Source: G963665925 sp050596425 (GTDB lineage: Bacteria; Bacillota; Clostridia; Peptostreptococcales; Acidaminobacteraceae). Taken from it: 64,000 nucleotides of DNA. Position 1 is the stretch's first letter. Every line of letters begins with the position of its first letter. The translations under genes were made by a program, and so were the position numbers. Positions 25,549-34,927 of this stretch are shown here, in pieces. Location: positions 3,100,001 through 3,164,000 of the forward strand of contig NZ_CP192292.1 in NCBI RefSeq assembly GCF_050596425.1. Direction: 5' to 3'. Under the pieces are notes generated by a model. It was not told where the DNA came from. It searched no databases and saw only the letters and a program-made list of their open reading frames with translations.

Positions 25549-28291
25549 AGAGAAAATCTTTTAATTGTTTAATTCTAACCGGTTTACTAATATGGTACCC
25601 TTGAACTGTTTCACAGTTTAAATGCCTTATAAAATCCATTTGCTCTTCTGTTTCAACACCTTCAATAATCGTATCAATCCTCAATCGTTTGGTAATCTCA
25701 ACAATGCCCTGAAGAATTGAACCATCATCCTCATGGGGATAATCCATAATAAACATCCTGTCAATTTTGAGTTTATTAATTTTGAGCTGTTTTAAATAGC
25801 TTAGAGATGAAAAACCTGTTCCAAAATCATCAATAGCTACAACAACACCTCGTTCATTCAAGAAATGAATCATGGAATTGGCGTCTGAAATATTCTCAAG
25901 AATTACACTTTCAGTAATTTCAATACACAAATTACTGAGTTCAAATTGACTTTGCCCAATTAGAAATAGTATTTCCGAAATGACCCGAACATCCATAAAC
26001 TCCTGGCTGGTTAGATTCAATGATATTTTAAAATCCTTCTTGACTTGAATGTCATGCTCTTTAAATTCAGCTACGACTTGTTTGAGCATATATATACCCA
26101 GTCGTTTAATGGCTTGCTTTTTCTCCATCAATGGAATAAAAGTATCAGGTGGAATCTCACCAAACTGTTCACTCTTCCACCTAGCCAATACTTCAAGACC
26201 AACAATAGATCGATCCTTTACACTCTGCTGCACTTGGTAGACTGGGTAAACCTCATTGTTATCAAGACCATTTTCAACCGTGGATTGAATGGCAAGATCC
26301 CTATGCACAATATTAGAAATATCAGCACTGTATAAAACGTAAGGCACCTGCAAGACCTTGGTATTAGCAATAAGTGCTATAAGTGACTGATTCACCATTT
26401 CTGAAACAGACCCACTTGCATTTGGGTAAACAGCCATCCCGCAAGAATAATTTATTGTCATTTCGTTCAAATGACCGTAATTTAAGTTGGTTATTGATAA
26501 ATCAATTCGCCTCCAAATTTCCTCAACATCACTGGTGTTGTTTTTCATATCAATAAGAATGAGAACCAATTCATTCATAGGTGCAAACATCATCATATCT
26601 TCATGCATAAATGACCTAAACTCCAGTGTTAAATTGTTTAAAAGTATAGTTTCGCCATAGTCTGGCAGCAGGTGTGTCATTCGTGAAAACTCGTGAATTC
26701 GCAGACTCACCGCCAACACGTTGTCATGCAAAGAAATAAAATCATTGATTTTTGCAGAAAGGGCATTTAAGTCATACTTTTCTGCGTAATTTGGCAAGTC
26801 ACTGGCGAAATTTTCAATACTATCATCTGCAGTGTTGAGCTTGGATGACGAATAAATACCTATATAATAAGCAGGCTTACCATTTTTACCCTGAACGGTT
26901 CTTATGAGCAAGTGCTTATTTATATACAGGTCATCTTTGGTCTGTATCCAAACATTGCCCTCCCAAGCATTTCCTGCCTCATGACTGCCTAGATTCGCTG
27001 CTTGAAATAAATACGTTAAGGCTGACTTACCACGAAGAAATTCAAGATTATAGCCTATAATGTTTTCAAACACTTGGTTGCTAAACAATATATTTAGATG
27101 TTTGTCTGCAATCAAAATTCCATCGTGGGTGTAATCGGAAATATAAGACGATGCCCTAAGCATTAACTCATTCTCCTCTTTCACCTTCGTAAAGCCATAA
27201 ATCATAATTGAGATAATTGCCGAAAAAACAATCACAATATATCTTAAAAATGGATAATGTATGAGCATGTGTTTATTGCCATTTAAAAGCATATTAAAGT
27301 CATACATACTCACCACTTTCCACCTATGTTCATTTGATCTGAAATACAGAGGCTGGTCAGGAAATTGTAATGTTGAAAAACTATAGTTCAAGTTATCATT
27401 TTGTATCGTTCCATAATTTTCTTCATAGATTTGGTTCACGATCGGATTTTGTTTGTAGGAAAACTCAAACTTCAAATTATCCGGATCGTATGAATCCTCT
27501 GAAGAAGTGCTAAGGGCTTTTATTGGCCAGTAATAGAAGTGATCCAGCATGCCAAGTTCATGTCCGTTCTTATCTATGGTAATATACGGTCTAAGTGATT
27601 CTAAGAAAATAAACCCATCGTAATTTATGACCAAAACACCAATAACACGACCCTCTTGATAGATAGGCATAGCGCATCTGAAGGTAGGTTCGAAAGGCTT
27701 TACAACCACTCCATTTTCAATATTTAAGTCAAACTCAGAAACATACATTTCCTCACTGGATAATTTGAGCGTTTCTGAGAAATAATATCGTTCAGATTTA
27801 TTCTGAAGCTGGTCTTTCTCCACAACTTCTATTAAACGCTTTTTTATATTGACACGAATGCTTTCCATGCCGGTTTTGTCAATATATCGAATTTGGGTAA
27901 AACCATCCTTGCTTGATGCAATTCTGCTAAAGAGCATTTCAACTTCTGTCTTGTTTGTCTCATTTGGCTCTGCTATATAATTTGTAAACTCATCGGACCG
28001 CCGAATCACATTGATGTCATCATATATGGTCAGCAAACTACGCTTTATCACATTCATCATGACCTGAACCTGATTGACCTGTTGTGATACAGATTCATTT
28101 TTCAACTCTGTAAGTTGAGCGTTGAAAACCATCGAGTATAAGATGTTTATTGCCACTAATATAATGACAATAAAAAACACCGCTTTCTTATTCAGTGTTT
28201 TAATATACTTAAAATAATGCGTAACTTGAGAAACAGTATCAAAAAGGCGCATTAAATGCCTCGCTTTCATAGTCGATACACTTAAAATCAT
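25547..28291 (-). CDS. Membrane sensor with PAS, degenerate GGDEF and EAL domains (c-di-GMP phosphodiesterase)
   Basis: A 914-residue membrane protein. Helix one (about 36-56) and helix two (about 345-368) bracket a large extracellular sensor of probable Cache type. A PAS domain (about 375-480), a GGDEF-like domain without its signature (about 510-655; PMNELVLI at the active-site position) and a C-terminal EAL domain follow. The EAL domain looks active: EVLARW, NLTSQEF, EITES, DDFGTGFSSL, KIDRMFI and EGVET are all present, with Val replacing the Ala of EAL. It should hydrolyse c-di-GMP under extracellular signal control. AAGG precedes ATG at 28291; an ATG 13 codons later is also possible. Its 3' end overlaps the shared terminator. 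Confidence 0.9.
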   Translation of the reverse strand: MILSVSTMKARHLMRLFDTVSQVTHYFKYIKTLNKKAVFFIVIILVAINILYSMVFNAQLTELKNESVSQQVNQVQVMMNVIKRSLLTIYDDINVIRRSDEFTNYIAEPNETNKTEVEMLFSRIASSKDGFTQIRYIDKTGMESIRVNIKKRLIEVVEKDQLQNKSERYYFSETLKLSSEEMYVSEFDLNIENGVVVKPFEPTFRCAMPIYQEGRVIGVLVINYDGFIFLESLRPYITIDKNGHELGMLDHFYYWPIKALSTSSEDSYDPDNLKFEFSYKQNPIVNQIYEENYGTIQNDNLNYSFSTLQFPDQPLYFRSNEHRWKVVSMYDFNMLLNGNKHMLIHYPFLRYIVIVFSAIISIMIYGFTKVKEENELMLRASSYISDYTHDGILIADKHLNILFSNQVFENIIGYNLEFLRGKSALTYLFQAANLGSHEAGNAWEGNVWIQTKDDLYINKHLLIRTVQGKNGKPAYYIGIYSSSKLNTADDSIENFASDLPNYAEKYDLNALSAKINDFISLHDNVLAVSLRIHEFSRMTHLLPDYGETILLNNLTLEFRSFMHEDMMMFAPMNELVLILIDMKNNTSDVEEIWRRIDLSITNLNYGHLNEMTINYSCGMAVYPNASGSVSEMVNQSLIALIANTKVLQVPYVLYSADISNIVHRDLAIQSTVENGLDNNEVYPVYQVQQSVKDRSIVGLEVLARWKSEQFGEIPPDTFIPLMEKKQAIKRLGIYMLKQVVAEFKEHDIQVKKDFKISLNLTSQEFMDVRVISEILFLIGQSQFELSNLCIEITESVILENISDANSMIHFLNERGVVVAIDDFGTGFSSLSYLKQLKINKLKIDRMFIMDYPHEDDGSILQGIVEITKRLRIDTIIEGVETEEQMDFIRHLNCETVQGYHISKPVRIKQLKDFL

Positions 28292-28408
28292 TATCTACCT
28301 TAAAAGTTCCCTAAGGAATTCTACATTATATACATACACTTTTATACCATTACCAAAACACAGCATTATTTCTATAAGGGTTATCTTTAGACGCTATGAT
28401 TTCTGATC

Positions 28409-28440
28409 AAAAAAAGACACATCCCAAAGGGCTGTGTCTC
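28409..28440 (-). terminator. Terminator after the 313-residue lipoprotein gene
   Basis: AGACACATCCC / GGGCTGTGTCT stem with one wobble, then seven T residues on the minus strand. Confidence 0.8.
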
Positions 28441-28537
28441 CTAGACTGTCTTCGAAATCAATTCGATGACACTTGTTATACATTTTAAAAGTAATATCAC
28501 CAGTAAACTCAGTGACAAACTTCTGTTTTAATTCAAT

Positions 28538-29479
28538 TTAATAAATGAGCTGCATATCCAAATTATAAAGCACTGTATTTCGTTCTGAGTCAACCGCTTC
28601 TGTCAGCACATACTCTTCACTGTCCATAACTTGGAGGTAGTCTCTAAAATACTTAATAAATTCACTGCCTGTGTTCCCTAAATAGATATTAGAATAGCTG
28701 ACTTTTAACCAGTCATCCAGTTCATTGTTAGAATGGTTAAAGGCGGGTGTGCCTTCCGTTCCATACAAATAAAGCTTTGTATAGTACTCATAGTTAAGCC
28801 ATACTGTATCCCGCTTTTGCGAATCTGGAAAACGCGTTAAGAAACTTTCAAATTTTATAATTCTATCAAAGACTTCATCCCATGTGATTGGAAGCCTCTG
28901 ATCTGCATCAAAAAGAAGTTCCTTTCTAAATTCCATGAGGTCTAAGTATGTCACCATTTCTTCTGATATATATTCTTTGAATCCATCATAGAAGGTATAG
29001 TCAATTTCGGGCAGGTACTTGCCATCCTTTACAACAAGTTTATACCCTGTTTTTTTCAAGTCTTCGATGTATATTCTAAGGCCAACATCTTTGACTGTAG
29101 ATAGGTCTTCTGGCACACCACCTAATTTAAAATTATTAATACAAATGGCCTGGACTTCATCTTTCATCATAAATTGATGTCTATTTCTAAAAGTTGAATT
29201 TTGAACGCGTTCGTAACCAATGACCAACTCATCGGCATACTCAGTTGATACTTTTTTTATCTTAGATTTTATAAAATCATAGACTTCATCTTCTCTTGGT
29301 TCTTTTGCTAAAAGTCTATTGAAGTCTTCCATAATTTTTTCAGCTTCAGTGGGCTCTCTTTTTTCAACAACCTTTGCAGGTCTTGTTTCGTACTCCACCG
29401 CACCCACTTGTGCCTTGTCTGCCTGACAACCCGTAACGATCAGAGCAGATGTCACAAACAGTCCTAAAATTTTTTTCAT
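28538..29479 (-). CDS. Predicted lipoprotein of unknown function
   Basis: A 313-residue exported lipoprotein. The signal (MKKILGLFVTSALIVTGC) has a lipobox ending at Cys18, followed by a charged linker rich in Glu/Arg/Lys. The rest is mixed, acidic, with many aromatic residues, and shows no motif I recognise. GGGAGG precedes ATG. It sits between the EAL gene and a CPBP protease gene, all on the minus strand but with separate control elements. I assign no function. Confidence 0.8.
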   Translation of the reverse strand: MKKILGLFVTSALIVTGCQADKAQVGAVEYETRPAKVVEKREPTEAEKIMEDFNRLLAKEPREDEVYDFIKSKIKKVSTEYADELVIGYERVQNSTFRNRHQFMMKDEVQAICINNFKLGGVPEDLSTVKDVGLRIYIEDLKKTGYKLVVKDGKYLPEIDYTFYDGFKEYISEEMVTYLDLMEFRKELLFDADQRLPITWDEVFDRIIKFESFLTRFPDSQKRDTVWLNYEYYTKLYLYGTEGTPAFNHSNNELDDWLKVSYSNIYLGNTGSEFIKYFRDYLQVMDSEEYVLTEAVDSERNTVLYNLDMQLIY

Positions 29480-29557
29480 GACATACCCTCCCTTTTGCCA
29501 TTATAGTTGATTCCAGTCTTTTAATAGTAACAGGAAGGTGACAAGTTGTAGTTCTTT

Positions 29558-30445
29558 TTACCCAAAACTCGAAATGGCCATGGTTAGGAGTATACTAAAT
29601 GATAAAAACAGCCCCACAAGTACAACCAGCGGCCAATTCATGATAGGTTCATAACTTATGAGTGTGGCATCGTGTATGTAGTGCTTCTTGTTTCTTCTGC
29701 CCATAGCATTAACAATTCTAAATGTGAGCAAGAAACTAATTGTACCAATCACAATGAATTTAACAATATCCACTGGTGTTTCAAGGGCAAAGAGCCAAAG
29801 TTCGAACTTGGAATACATGGACTCTGGAAAAGCCATAACATAAATACTTAAAAAGTTATTCACAAAGTGAATAATCATACCCGCGAAAATTGAGTTTGTA
29901 TAGTAGACGCTTAAGGATAGGACCACACCAATAAAAAAAGTATAGACGAACTGGTTCAAGTTCATGTGAAAGAGACCGAACAAGAGACCGTTCATAATAA
30001 TGACCGTATAAAGTGTTTGTCCCCTGTATGCGTCCATAACAACGCCTCGGAGCACCAATTCTTCAAATATTGATGGCATAATGGCAACGGTGATAATTAG
30101 GTACCAAAATGGCTGATTGGCTAAGTCAGAAAATAAGAATTCAAGTTGATTGCCAAAGATGATTTGAGCTATAGACGCCAGTAAATAGACAGCTGGCTGC
30201 ATGACAAAGGCCACAAGCACCAAAATCAGTATATTCTTGAAAGAAATCGGATTTAAGCGCAGTGTCCGTACCACGCTTTTCTTAGTAACCACTAGATAGA
30301 CAAGCACTGGTCCTCCCAAAAACAACATTTGTCTGAGTATGTCTTCAAACATTTTGGGAACAAAACCCTCTATAAATCCAGATGCCAGACTGGCCACGAC
30401 CACTATGAGTAAAAATAAATGACCTTTGAAGATGTCTTTTTTCAT
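29558..30445 (-). CDS. CPBP family intramembrane glutamic endopeptidase
   Basis: A 295-residue multi-pass membrane protease of the CAAX-processing/bacteriocin-processing (ABI, Rce1-like) family. The three signature motifs are present: EELVLRG (catalytic Glu-Glu and Arg, about 150), FGLFHMNLNQF (about 188) and IIHFVNNF (about 221). Seven or eight hydrophobic segments are seen. ATG at 30445 follows GGAGG at five-base spacing, so the upstream in-frame ATG is not used. The substrate is unknown; members process prenylated proteins, bacteriocins or regulatory peptides. Confidence 0.9.
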   Translation of the reverse strand: MKKDIFKGHLFLLIVVVASLASGFIEGFVPKMFEDILRQMLFLGGPVLVYLVVTKKSVVRTLRLNPISFKNILILVLVAFVMQPAVYLLASIAQIIFGNQLEFLFSDLANQPFWYLIITVAIMPSIFEELVLRGVVMDAYRGQTLYTVIIMNGLLFGLFHMNLNQFVYTFFIGVVLSLSVYYTNSIFAGMIIHFVNNFLSIYVMAFPESMYSKFELWLFALETPVDIVKFIVIGTISFLLTFRIVNAMGRRNKKHYIHDATLISYEPIMNWPLVVLVGLFLSFSILLTMAISSFG

Positions 30446-30596
30446 GATGTCCTCCATATGCTGAAACTGTCATTTCCACAGCATTCTATACAATATTATA
30501 CAGTATGTGTTTGTAAATTGATACTAAGTCTTGCCTGTATAATATACAAATAATATTCGAACTTTTCTGTGTTTTAATCCAATCTTTACTTTTGCC

Positions 30597-30625
30597 TTGA
30601 CAGTGGAGAGATTAGTCCTTATAAT
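30597..30625 (+). promoter_or_regulatory. Perfect consensus sigma-A promoter of selC
   Basis: TTGACA and TATAAT with exactly 17 bases between, about 30 bases upstream of the tRNA-Sec 5' end. Both hexamers match the consensus at all positions. Confidence 0.93.
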
Positions 30626-30654
30626 TGAGTGGTATCAATGTTTAGCACATATTT

Positions 30655-30751
30655 GGGAGTGGATGGGTGCTGGTGTGCCCTGCGGTCTTCAACACCGTTT
30701 TGAGGCGTTAGGAGCGTCTTAGGTGAGTTCGATTCTCACACATTCCCGCCA
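30655..30751 (+). tRNA. selC: tRNA-Sec (anticodon UCA)
   Basis: A 97-base tRNA with encoded CCA. The acceptor GGGAGTGG pairs with the 3' strand ending TTCCCG-CCA. The anticodon loop is CTTCAAC with TCA at 30689-30691, on stem GCGGT/ACCGT. The long variable arm folds (GAGGCG with CGTCTT), and the T arm is GTGAG-TTCGATT-CTCAC. The extended acceptor/T stack, long D stem and UCA anticodon identify selenocysteine tRNA rather than tRNA-Ser. It is a monocistronic unit with consensus promoter and terminator. SelA and SelB, its partners, are at the right end of the window. Confidence 0.96.
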
Positions 30752-30759
30752 ATTAAGAA

Positions 30760-30794
30760 GCGACTTTAGAGTTATCTCTAGGGTCGTTTTTTAT
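30760..30794 (+). terminator. Terminator of selC
   Basis: Stem GCGAC.TTAGAG / CTCTA.GGTCGT with six T residues, nine bases after the CCA end. Confidence 0.85.
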
Positions 30795-30811
30795 TAGACA
30801 CATTTAACCGA

Positions 30812-30829
30812 GTTTTCATTAATGAAAAC
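30812..30829. other. Perfect 18-bp palindrome
   Basis: GTTTTCATT/AATGAAAAC, between the selC terminator and the U32 terminator. It could be a protein-binding site, but no gene start lies next to it. Confidence 0.4.
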
Positions 30830-30832
30830 CTA

Positions 30833-30874
30833 AAAAAGCCCAGAGCCAAGTTATAACTTGATTCTGGGCTTTTA
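30833..30874 (-). terminator. Terminator between selC and the U32 protease gene
   Basis: AAAAGCCCAGA / TCTGGGCTTTT outer stem with an inner AAGTT/AACTT stem and T residues on both sides. It serves the minus-strand U32 gene and may also back up selC. Confidence 0.8.
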
Positions 30875-30959
30875 AACTAATTTTTATGATATATCTTACC
30901 TCACCACCAAAGTCCACCGCGAACCTTTGATAAAGTGTTTTATCATCAAGTGAATCCGA

Positions 30960-33203
30960 CTACATAATCTCTTTATTAAAGTGTCCTCTTGTATCAGTTG
31001 ATTGATTAAAAACTGACTCAAACCCACTTCCATCAAGTTTGCTTTGAGCCTTCTTAATAATATCTACAACCTCTGCTTCAGATTCAACCGTAAAGTTTAG
31101 TCGGAAGGCTTCAATGTTTTGAATGTTTGACATCTCATCAAGAAGATTTAAGTTCTTCCCATTTAATATGGTCATGGAGCAGTCTTCGTGAGAAAGAATC
31201 GGGAAGCTTCCATGCTCATCTTTTAATTCATAGCTTTTGGTCTTACACGTGCCACACTCGCCCATTTTTTTCATGGCACAGTATTTTGTAAAAAGAAGGG
31301 GCGCCTTACCATATACAATCATTTCAAGGGCTGGCAAGCTGTCATTTTCTTTTTTATAGGCTTGAATCAAGTCATCAATTTGCTTTTTATTGAGTTCGTA
31401 TGACAAAGTGACCCTTTTTGCCCCTAGTTTATAGAGTTCATAGCAGGCCTTAGAGTTAACAACATTCAAGGAGTAGTCCGTAATAAAAGGATTGCTATCC
31501 TTATAGTGATAAATACCACCGTATCCGCCAACTAGGACTTGCCCATCTTTCTCTTTATACTGATTTTGATTTCTTCTTATTACGTTTTCAAAGTAAACCT
31601 CATGTATGCCTTGACTAATACAAGCATCATACTGAGCCTTTGTATTCACTGTTGCTGTTAAATATGGCTTTTTAGGTTCAAAACCAATTTTTTCAGGAGA
31701 TTTTGATGTCTTGGTTCTCTTTTTCTGTCTGTTTAACTTAGACCCGTAGAGCCCATCCACAATCTGTCTTCTTGCTGTATTTAGTAGTTTAGCCGGTATA
31801 AAGGCATTGCATTCATCAAATTCCAGATGCCCCAGTTCAAAAATACTGTCATTTAGCTTAGATAACTGTTTTATAACTTGGTCTCGGCTTGTTGGATTAT
31901 TGATGGCCTCTTCTAAGACGTCATCACTCTCGTACATATAGTTACAGCCCAGTCCCTCAGCATCTACTATGAGTTTGGCTCCAGGATATGCATACACCTT
32001 CATGTCGAGATTAAAACGCTTAAACTCTTTATCTAGAGAGGTTTCCAGTTCTTTATAATACTGGACATCCTTTGAGATATACACCAAGTCACCCTTTGAG
32101 AGTTTCTCTTTAATCTTGATATAGCACACTTTGTCAGCACTGTTGACCAAGTTGCCATCTCTGTCGTAGAGCTTTACAACTGTTAAGTTGATGTCTTCAT
32201 TGTTATGGCTGATTCTAATAATGTCGTTTTGATTTAAGGGACGTGTCAACGTGATCTCGTACATACCCTTCATTGTCTTACTGATTCGACCGACCTCGAA
32301 ACCGCTATTGTTTGGTCTTAATATATTGGTGATGTCTTTCTTGTCTTCATGAAAGAGATAGCCCTTTGTGTATGTTCTATTGAATGTTTTATAAAGGTCA
32401 TCTTTATCTTTTTCTGTCACTGTATTATCTAGTGCTTTGCGATATTTTGACACAACATTGGCCACATAGGCAGGTTCTTTCATCCGCCCTTCGATTTTTA
32501 GGGAGTCTATCCCTTTTAAGTCATTGATATGGTCGATTGTGTTTAGATCTTTGGCTGACAAAATGTAGCTTTTTCCTAAGCTTGTGCCATCTGTTTTATC
32601 AAGGAGTTCAAAAGGCTTTCTACATGAACCTACGCATCTGCCCCTGTTCCCGCTTCGGTAGCCAATCAGACCCGACATAAGGCAGTTTCCTGAGTAGGAA
32701 ATACACAGGGCACCATGTACAAATATTTCAAGGGGCACCTTGGCCATTTTTCTGATCTCTTTGACCTTTTCTATTTCCAATTCACGAGACAGTACAACCC
32801 GCTTTGCACCAAGATCTTTTAATAGTAATGTGCCCTCTAAGTCATCTATGCCCATTTGTGTTGAACAATGGGCCTCCATATCGGTAAAATTACTAACCAT
32901 ATAATCGAAAGCAGCCAGATCCTGAACAATAACACCATCCACACCAATGTTATTAAGTGCGTCCATCTGGGTTTTCATTTCCTCAATTTCATTTTCAAAG
33001 ACAATGGTATTCATTGTCACATAAATTTTTACATCTCTAAGGTGGGCATACTTAACAGCTTCCTCTAATGTTTCTAGGTCAAAATTAGATGAATAGGCAC
33101 GTGCACCAAATTTTTGCATACCTAAGTATATTGCATTACAACCATTAGAAATGGCAGCCTTTAAAGCTTCCATATTTCCTGCTGGAGCCAGTAGTTCAGT
33201 CAT
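30960..33203 (-). CDS. Peptidase U32 family protein with C-terminal DUF3656-like extension
   Basis: A 747-residue cytosolic protein. The N-terminal U32 core (about 1-290) has ELLAPAGNMEALKAAI, the family signature LEIFVHGALCISYSGNCLMS, and a Cys cluster GRCVGSCRKPFELL. Such Cys residues hold an iron-sulfur cluster in U32 members that hydroxylate tRNA or 23S rRNA (TrhP, RlhA), so RNA modification is as likely as proteolysis. A second U32-like half with CAMKKMGECGTC lies in the C-terminal third. GGAGG five bases upstream selects ATG at 33203. Confidence 0.88.
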   Translation of the reverse strand: MTELLAPAGNMEALKAAISNGCNAIYLGMQKFGARAYSSNFDLETLEEAVKYAHLRDVKIYVTMNTIVFENEIEEMKTQMDALNNIGVDGVIVQDLAAFDYMVSNFTDMEAHCSTQMGIDDLEGTLLLKDLGAKRVVLSRELEIEKVKEIRKMAKVPLEIFVHGALCISYSGNCLMSGLIGYRSGNRGRCVGSCRKPFELLDKTDGTSLGKSYILSAKDLNTIDHINDLKGIDSLKIEGRMKEPAYVANVVSKYRKALDNTVTEKDKDDLYKTFNRTYTKGYLFHEDKKDITNILRPNNSGFEVGRISKTMKGMYEITLTRPLNQNDIIRISHNNEDINLTVVKLYDRDGNLVNSADKVCYIKIKEKLSKGDLVYISKDVQYYKELETSLDKEFKRFNLDMKVYAYPGAKLIVDAEGLGCNYMYESDDVLEEAINNPTSRDQVIKQLSKLNDSIFELGHLEFDECNAFIPAKLLNTARRQIVDGLYGSKLNRQKKRTKTSKSPEKIGFEPKKPYLTATVNTKAQYDACISQGIHEVYFENVIRRNQNQYKEKDGQVLVGGYGGIYHYKDSNPFITDYSLNVVNSKACYELYKLGAKRVTLSYELNKKQIDDLIQAYKKENDSLPALEMIVYGKAPLLFTKYCAMKKMGECGTCKTKSYELKDEHGSFPILSHEDCSMTILNGKNLNLLDEMSNIQNIEAFRLNFTVESEAEVVDIIKKAQSKLDGSGFESVFNQSTDTRGHFNKEIM

Positions 33204-33493
33204 GTTTTCCTCCATACCTTGCCTTTTGAAGAGTCAATGTTTCTATAGGTTGCAACGCTCTACGCTTCATCTGTCTAATTATATTTATTATGATTTTACT
33301 TGGCGTATGCAAAATATCAGTTCATGCCCTTTTATATGCTCTATTATATATTTAAATAGACACAAAAATAAAATTCTTGATTCATCTATACTTATTCAAA
33401 ATAGGCTAAGAACATTTTTACTATTTTGCATGTCGCTCATATATAAAATTGCAACATTAGAATTATAGCAGTTCAGGCAGGGGAACACAAGAA
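33204..33493. other. Intergenic region upstream of the U32 gene
   Basis: AT-rich, without a convincing gene. It presumably carries the U32 promoter on the minus strand. Confidence 0.35.
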
Positions 33494-33522
33494 AACGACA
33501 TCACCTTGAAGGCGATGTCGTA
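33494..33522 (-). terminator. Terminator after the 422-residue lipoprotein gene
   Basis: ACGACATC / GATGTCGT with an internally paired CCTT/AAGG and TTTTCTT on the minus strand. Confidence 0.8.
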
Positions 33523-33570
33523 TGATAGACAACTTGGTCTCATCTTTAGTATCCTACTTTAAATCTCATT

Positions 33571-34839
33571 TTAAGCACCATCATTTAGAATCTCTTTGAC
33601 CTGTTTTTCAAAGGCTTCCCAGTCTGGTGATTCACTTTCTAATGTTCTATATATTAATTTATTTAATCGCCCAAACTGATCGTAGGTTTTTTCTTGGTAC
33701 ATTAAAGCCGGTTCCCACGGACCATTATCGAGCCAGTCCACATAAAATCTTCTTGCTGTCTTTACGCCATAGTCAAGCCTTTCATCTTCTACAGGCGTAT
33801 TTTCATAAAAACCTTTTATAACAGGACTAAAACAGGCCCCATACAAATCGCTTTTAGAAAGCAGATATAGGCTTTTTTGCCCCTTGTCTTCAAGCATGCT
33901 CGAAACAAACTTTTCAAATACATATGTATCTTCACGACCTGCTGAAGTGGCCACTCCATAAACGATGGGGTCAGCAAAGCTTGGTCTCAAAACATATAAT
34001 TCATTCTCTTTCAAATCATGAACTTCATCTGAATTTAGCCCATTTGAAGACATCTGCCCCGTAAGAACCCCTTCCTTATTCGAAAAGTCTATATTCCACT
34101 TGTCTTTAAGCTCAAAAGCCTTTTTAACAAGTTTTATTGTGTCCTCCTCATTTAACCTTTTATGATGGATTCGAGCCAGTGTTGGCAGGGCCAGCGGATC
34201 ATTTTCAGATGCAATATCTAGCAAGTCACCTGGAGATAAGTTCCTATTGGAATCATTTTTTTCATAATACTTATCCAGTATTTCCAGTAAAGATAAACCC
34301 TTTAGCTCTTCCATCTCGTCATCATTAAAAACCCGCATCAATTCACTTTTTCTAACTTGATAGTTATTCATATACACTCCCAAAGGCACTATATAAGGGT
34401 TTGTTAACTCAGGGACACGATCATATATTTCTTCATCAAAATCATCTTGAGTCTTTAGGTCAAGTAGCTTGTCTTTGTCCACTGAAACCATATTCCATGC
34501 CAAGGAGATAAAATCAGGCTTATTCTCTATAATATAATTATTGCTCCATACCCTTTCATTTTCCGTCCAATTGCTATCAAAGAATGGAACCTTACTCACA
34601 TCCAGATTATGACTTTGGGAATTTTGACTGACTATAAAAAAATATGGCCCCATAACCCTTGACATAAAAACCCCAGACCAATCTGTATATTCAGGAATAA
34701 AAAACTCTATGCCCTCACTTTCAGACTCTTCTTCCACAACAATGATTTCATCAGCAGGCACCCTACATCCTACGAGACTTATAAAAACAAGTCCAATCAT
34801 GCATATAAGGCTTAACTGTTTTAACTTCATTTCTTTCAT
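33571..34839 (-). CDS. Predicted lipoprotein, possibly solute-binding-like, downstream of a two-component system
   Basis: A 422-residue lipoprotein with signal MKEMKLKQLSLICMIGLVFI and lipobox LVGC. A short acidic linker follows, then a long domain with no motif I can name with confidence. The size, the aromatic-rich body and the C-terminal helix (WEAFEKQVKEIL) recall family 1 solute-binding proteins, but this is weak. ATG at 34839 is selected because GGAGG lies six bases upstream; a longer reading would overlap the kinase gene. It is third in a minus-strand run after the response regulator and kinase, so it may be their target or accessory sensor. Confidence 0.75.
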   Translation of the reverse strand: MKEMKLKQLSLICMIGLVFISLVGCRVPADEIIVVEEESESEGIEFFIPEYTDWSGVFMSRVMGPYFFIVSQNSQSHNLDVSKVPFFDSNWTENERVWSNNYIIENKPDFISLAWNMVSVDKDKLLDLKTQDDFDEEIYDRVPELTNPYIVPLGVYMNNYQVRKSELMRVFNDDEMEELKGLSLLEILDKYYEKNDSNRNLSPGDLLDIASENDPLALPTLARIHHKRLNEEDTIKLVKKAFELKDKWNIDFSNKEGVLTGQMSSNGLNSDEVHDLKENELYVLRPSFADPIVYGVATSAGREDTYVFEKFVSSMLEDKGQKSLYLLSKSDLYGACFSPVIKGFYENTPVEDERLDYGVKTARRFYVDWLDNGPWEPALMYQEKTYDQFGRLNKLIYRTLESESPDWEAFEKQVKEILNDGA

Positions 34840-34927
34840 CTTTGTCCTCCTTCGTTTTTCTTTTTCTTCGCAAGGACAGTATAAACGGAAAATGTACAGA
34901 GTATCTCCAGTCATTATCAAGAACTTG

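Noticed and set aside
28415..28537. Open frame directly following the TAA of the 313-residue lipoprotein gene (about 43 codons)
   Set aside because: It would require UAA readthrough and would include the gene's own terminator hairpin as coding sequence. An open frame of this length is not improbable by chance.
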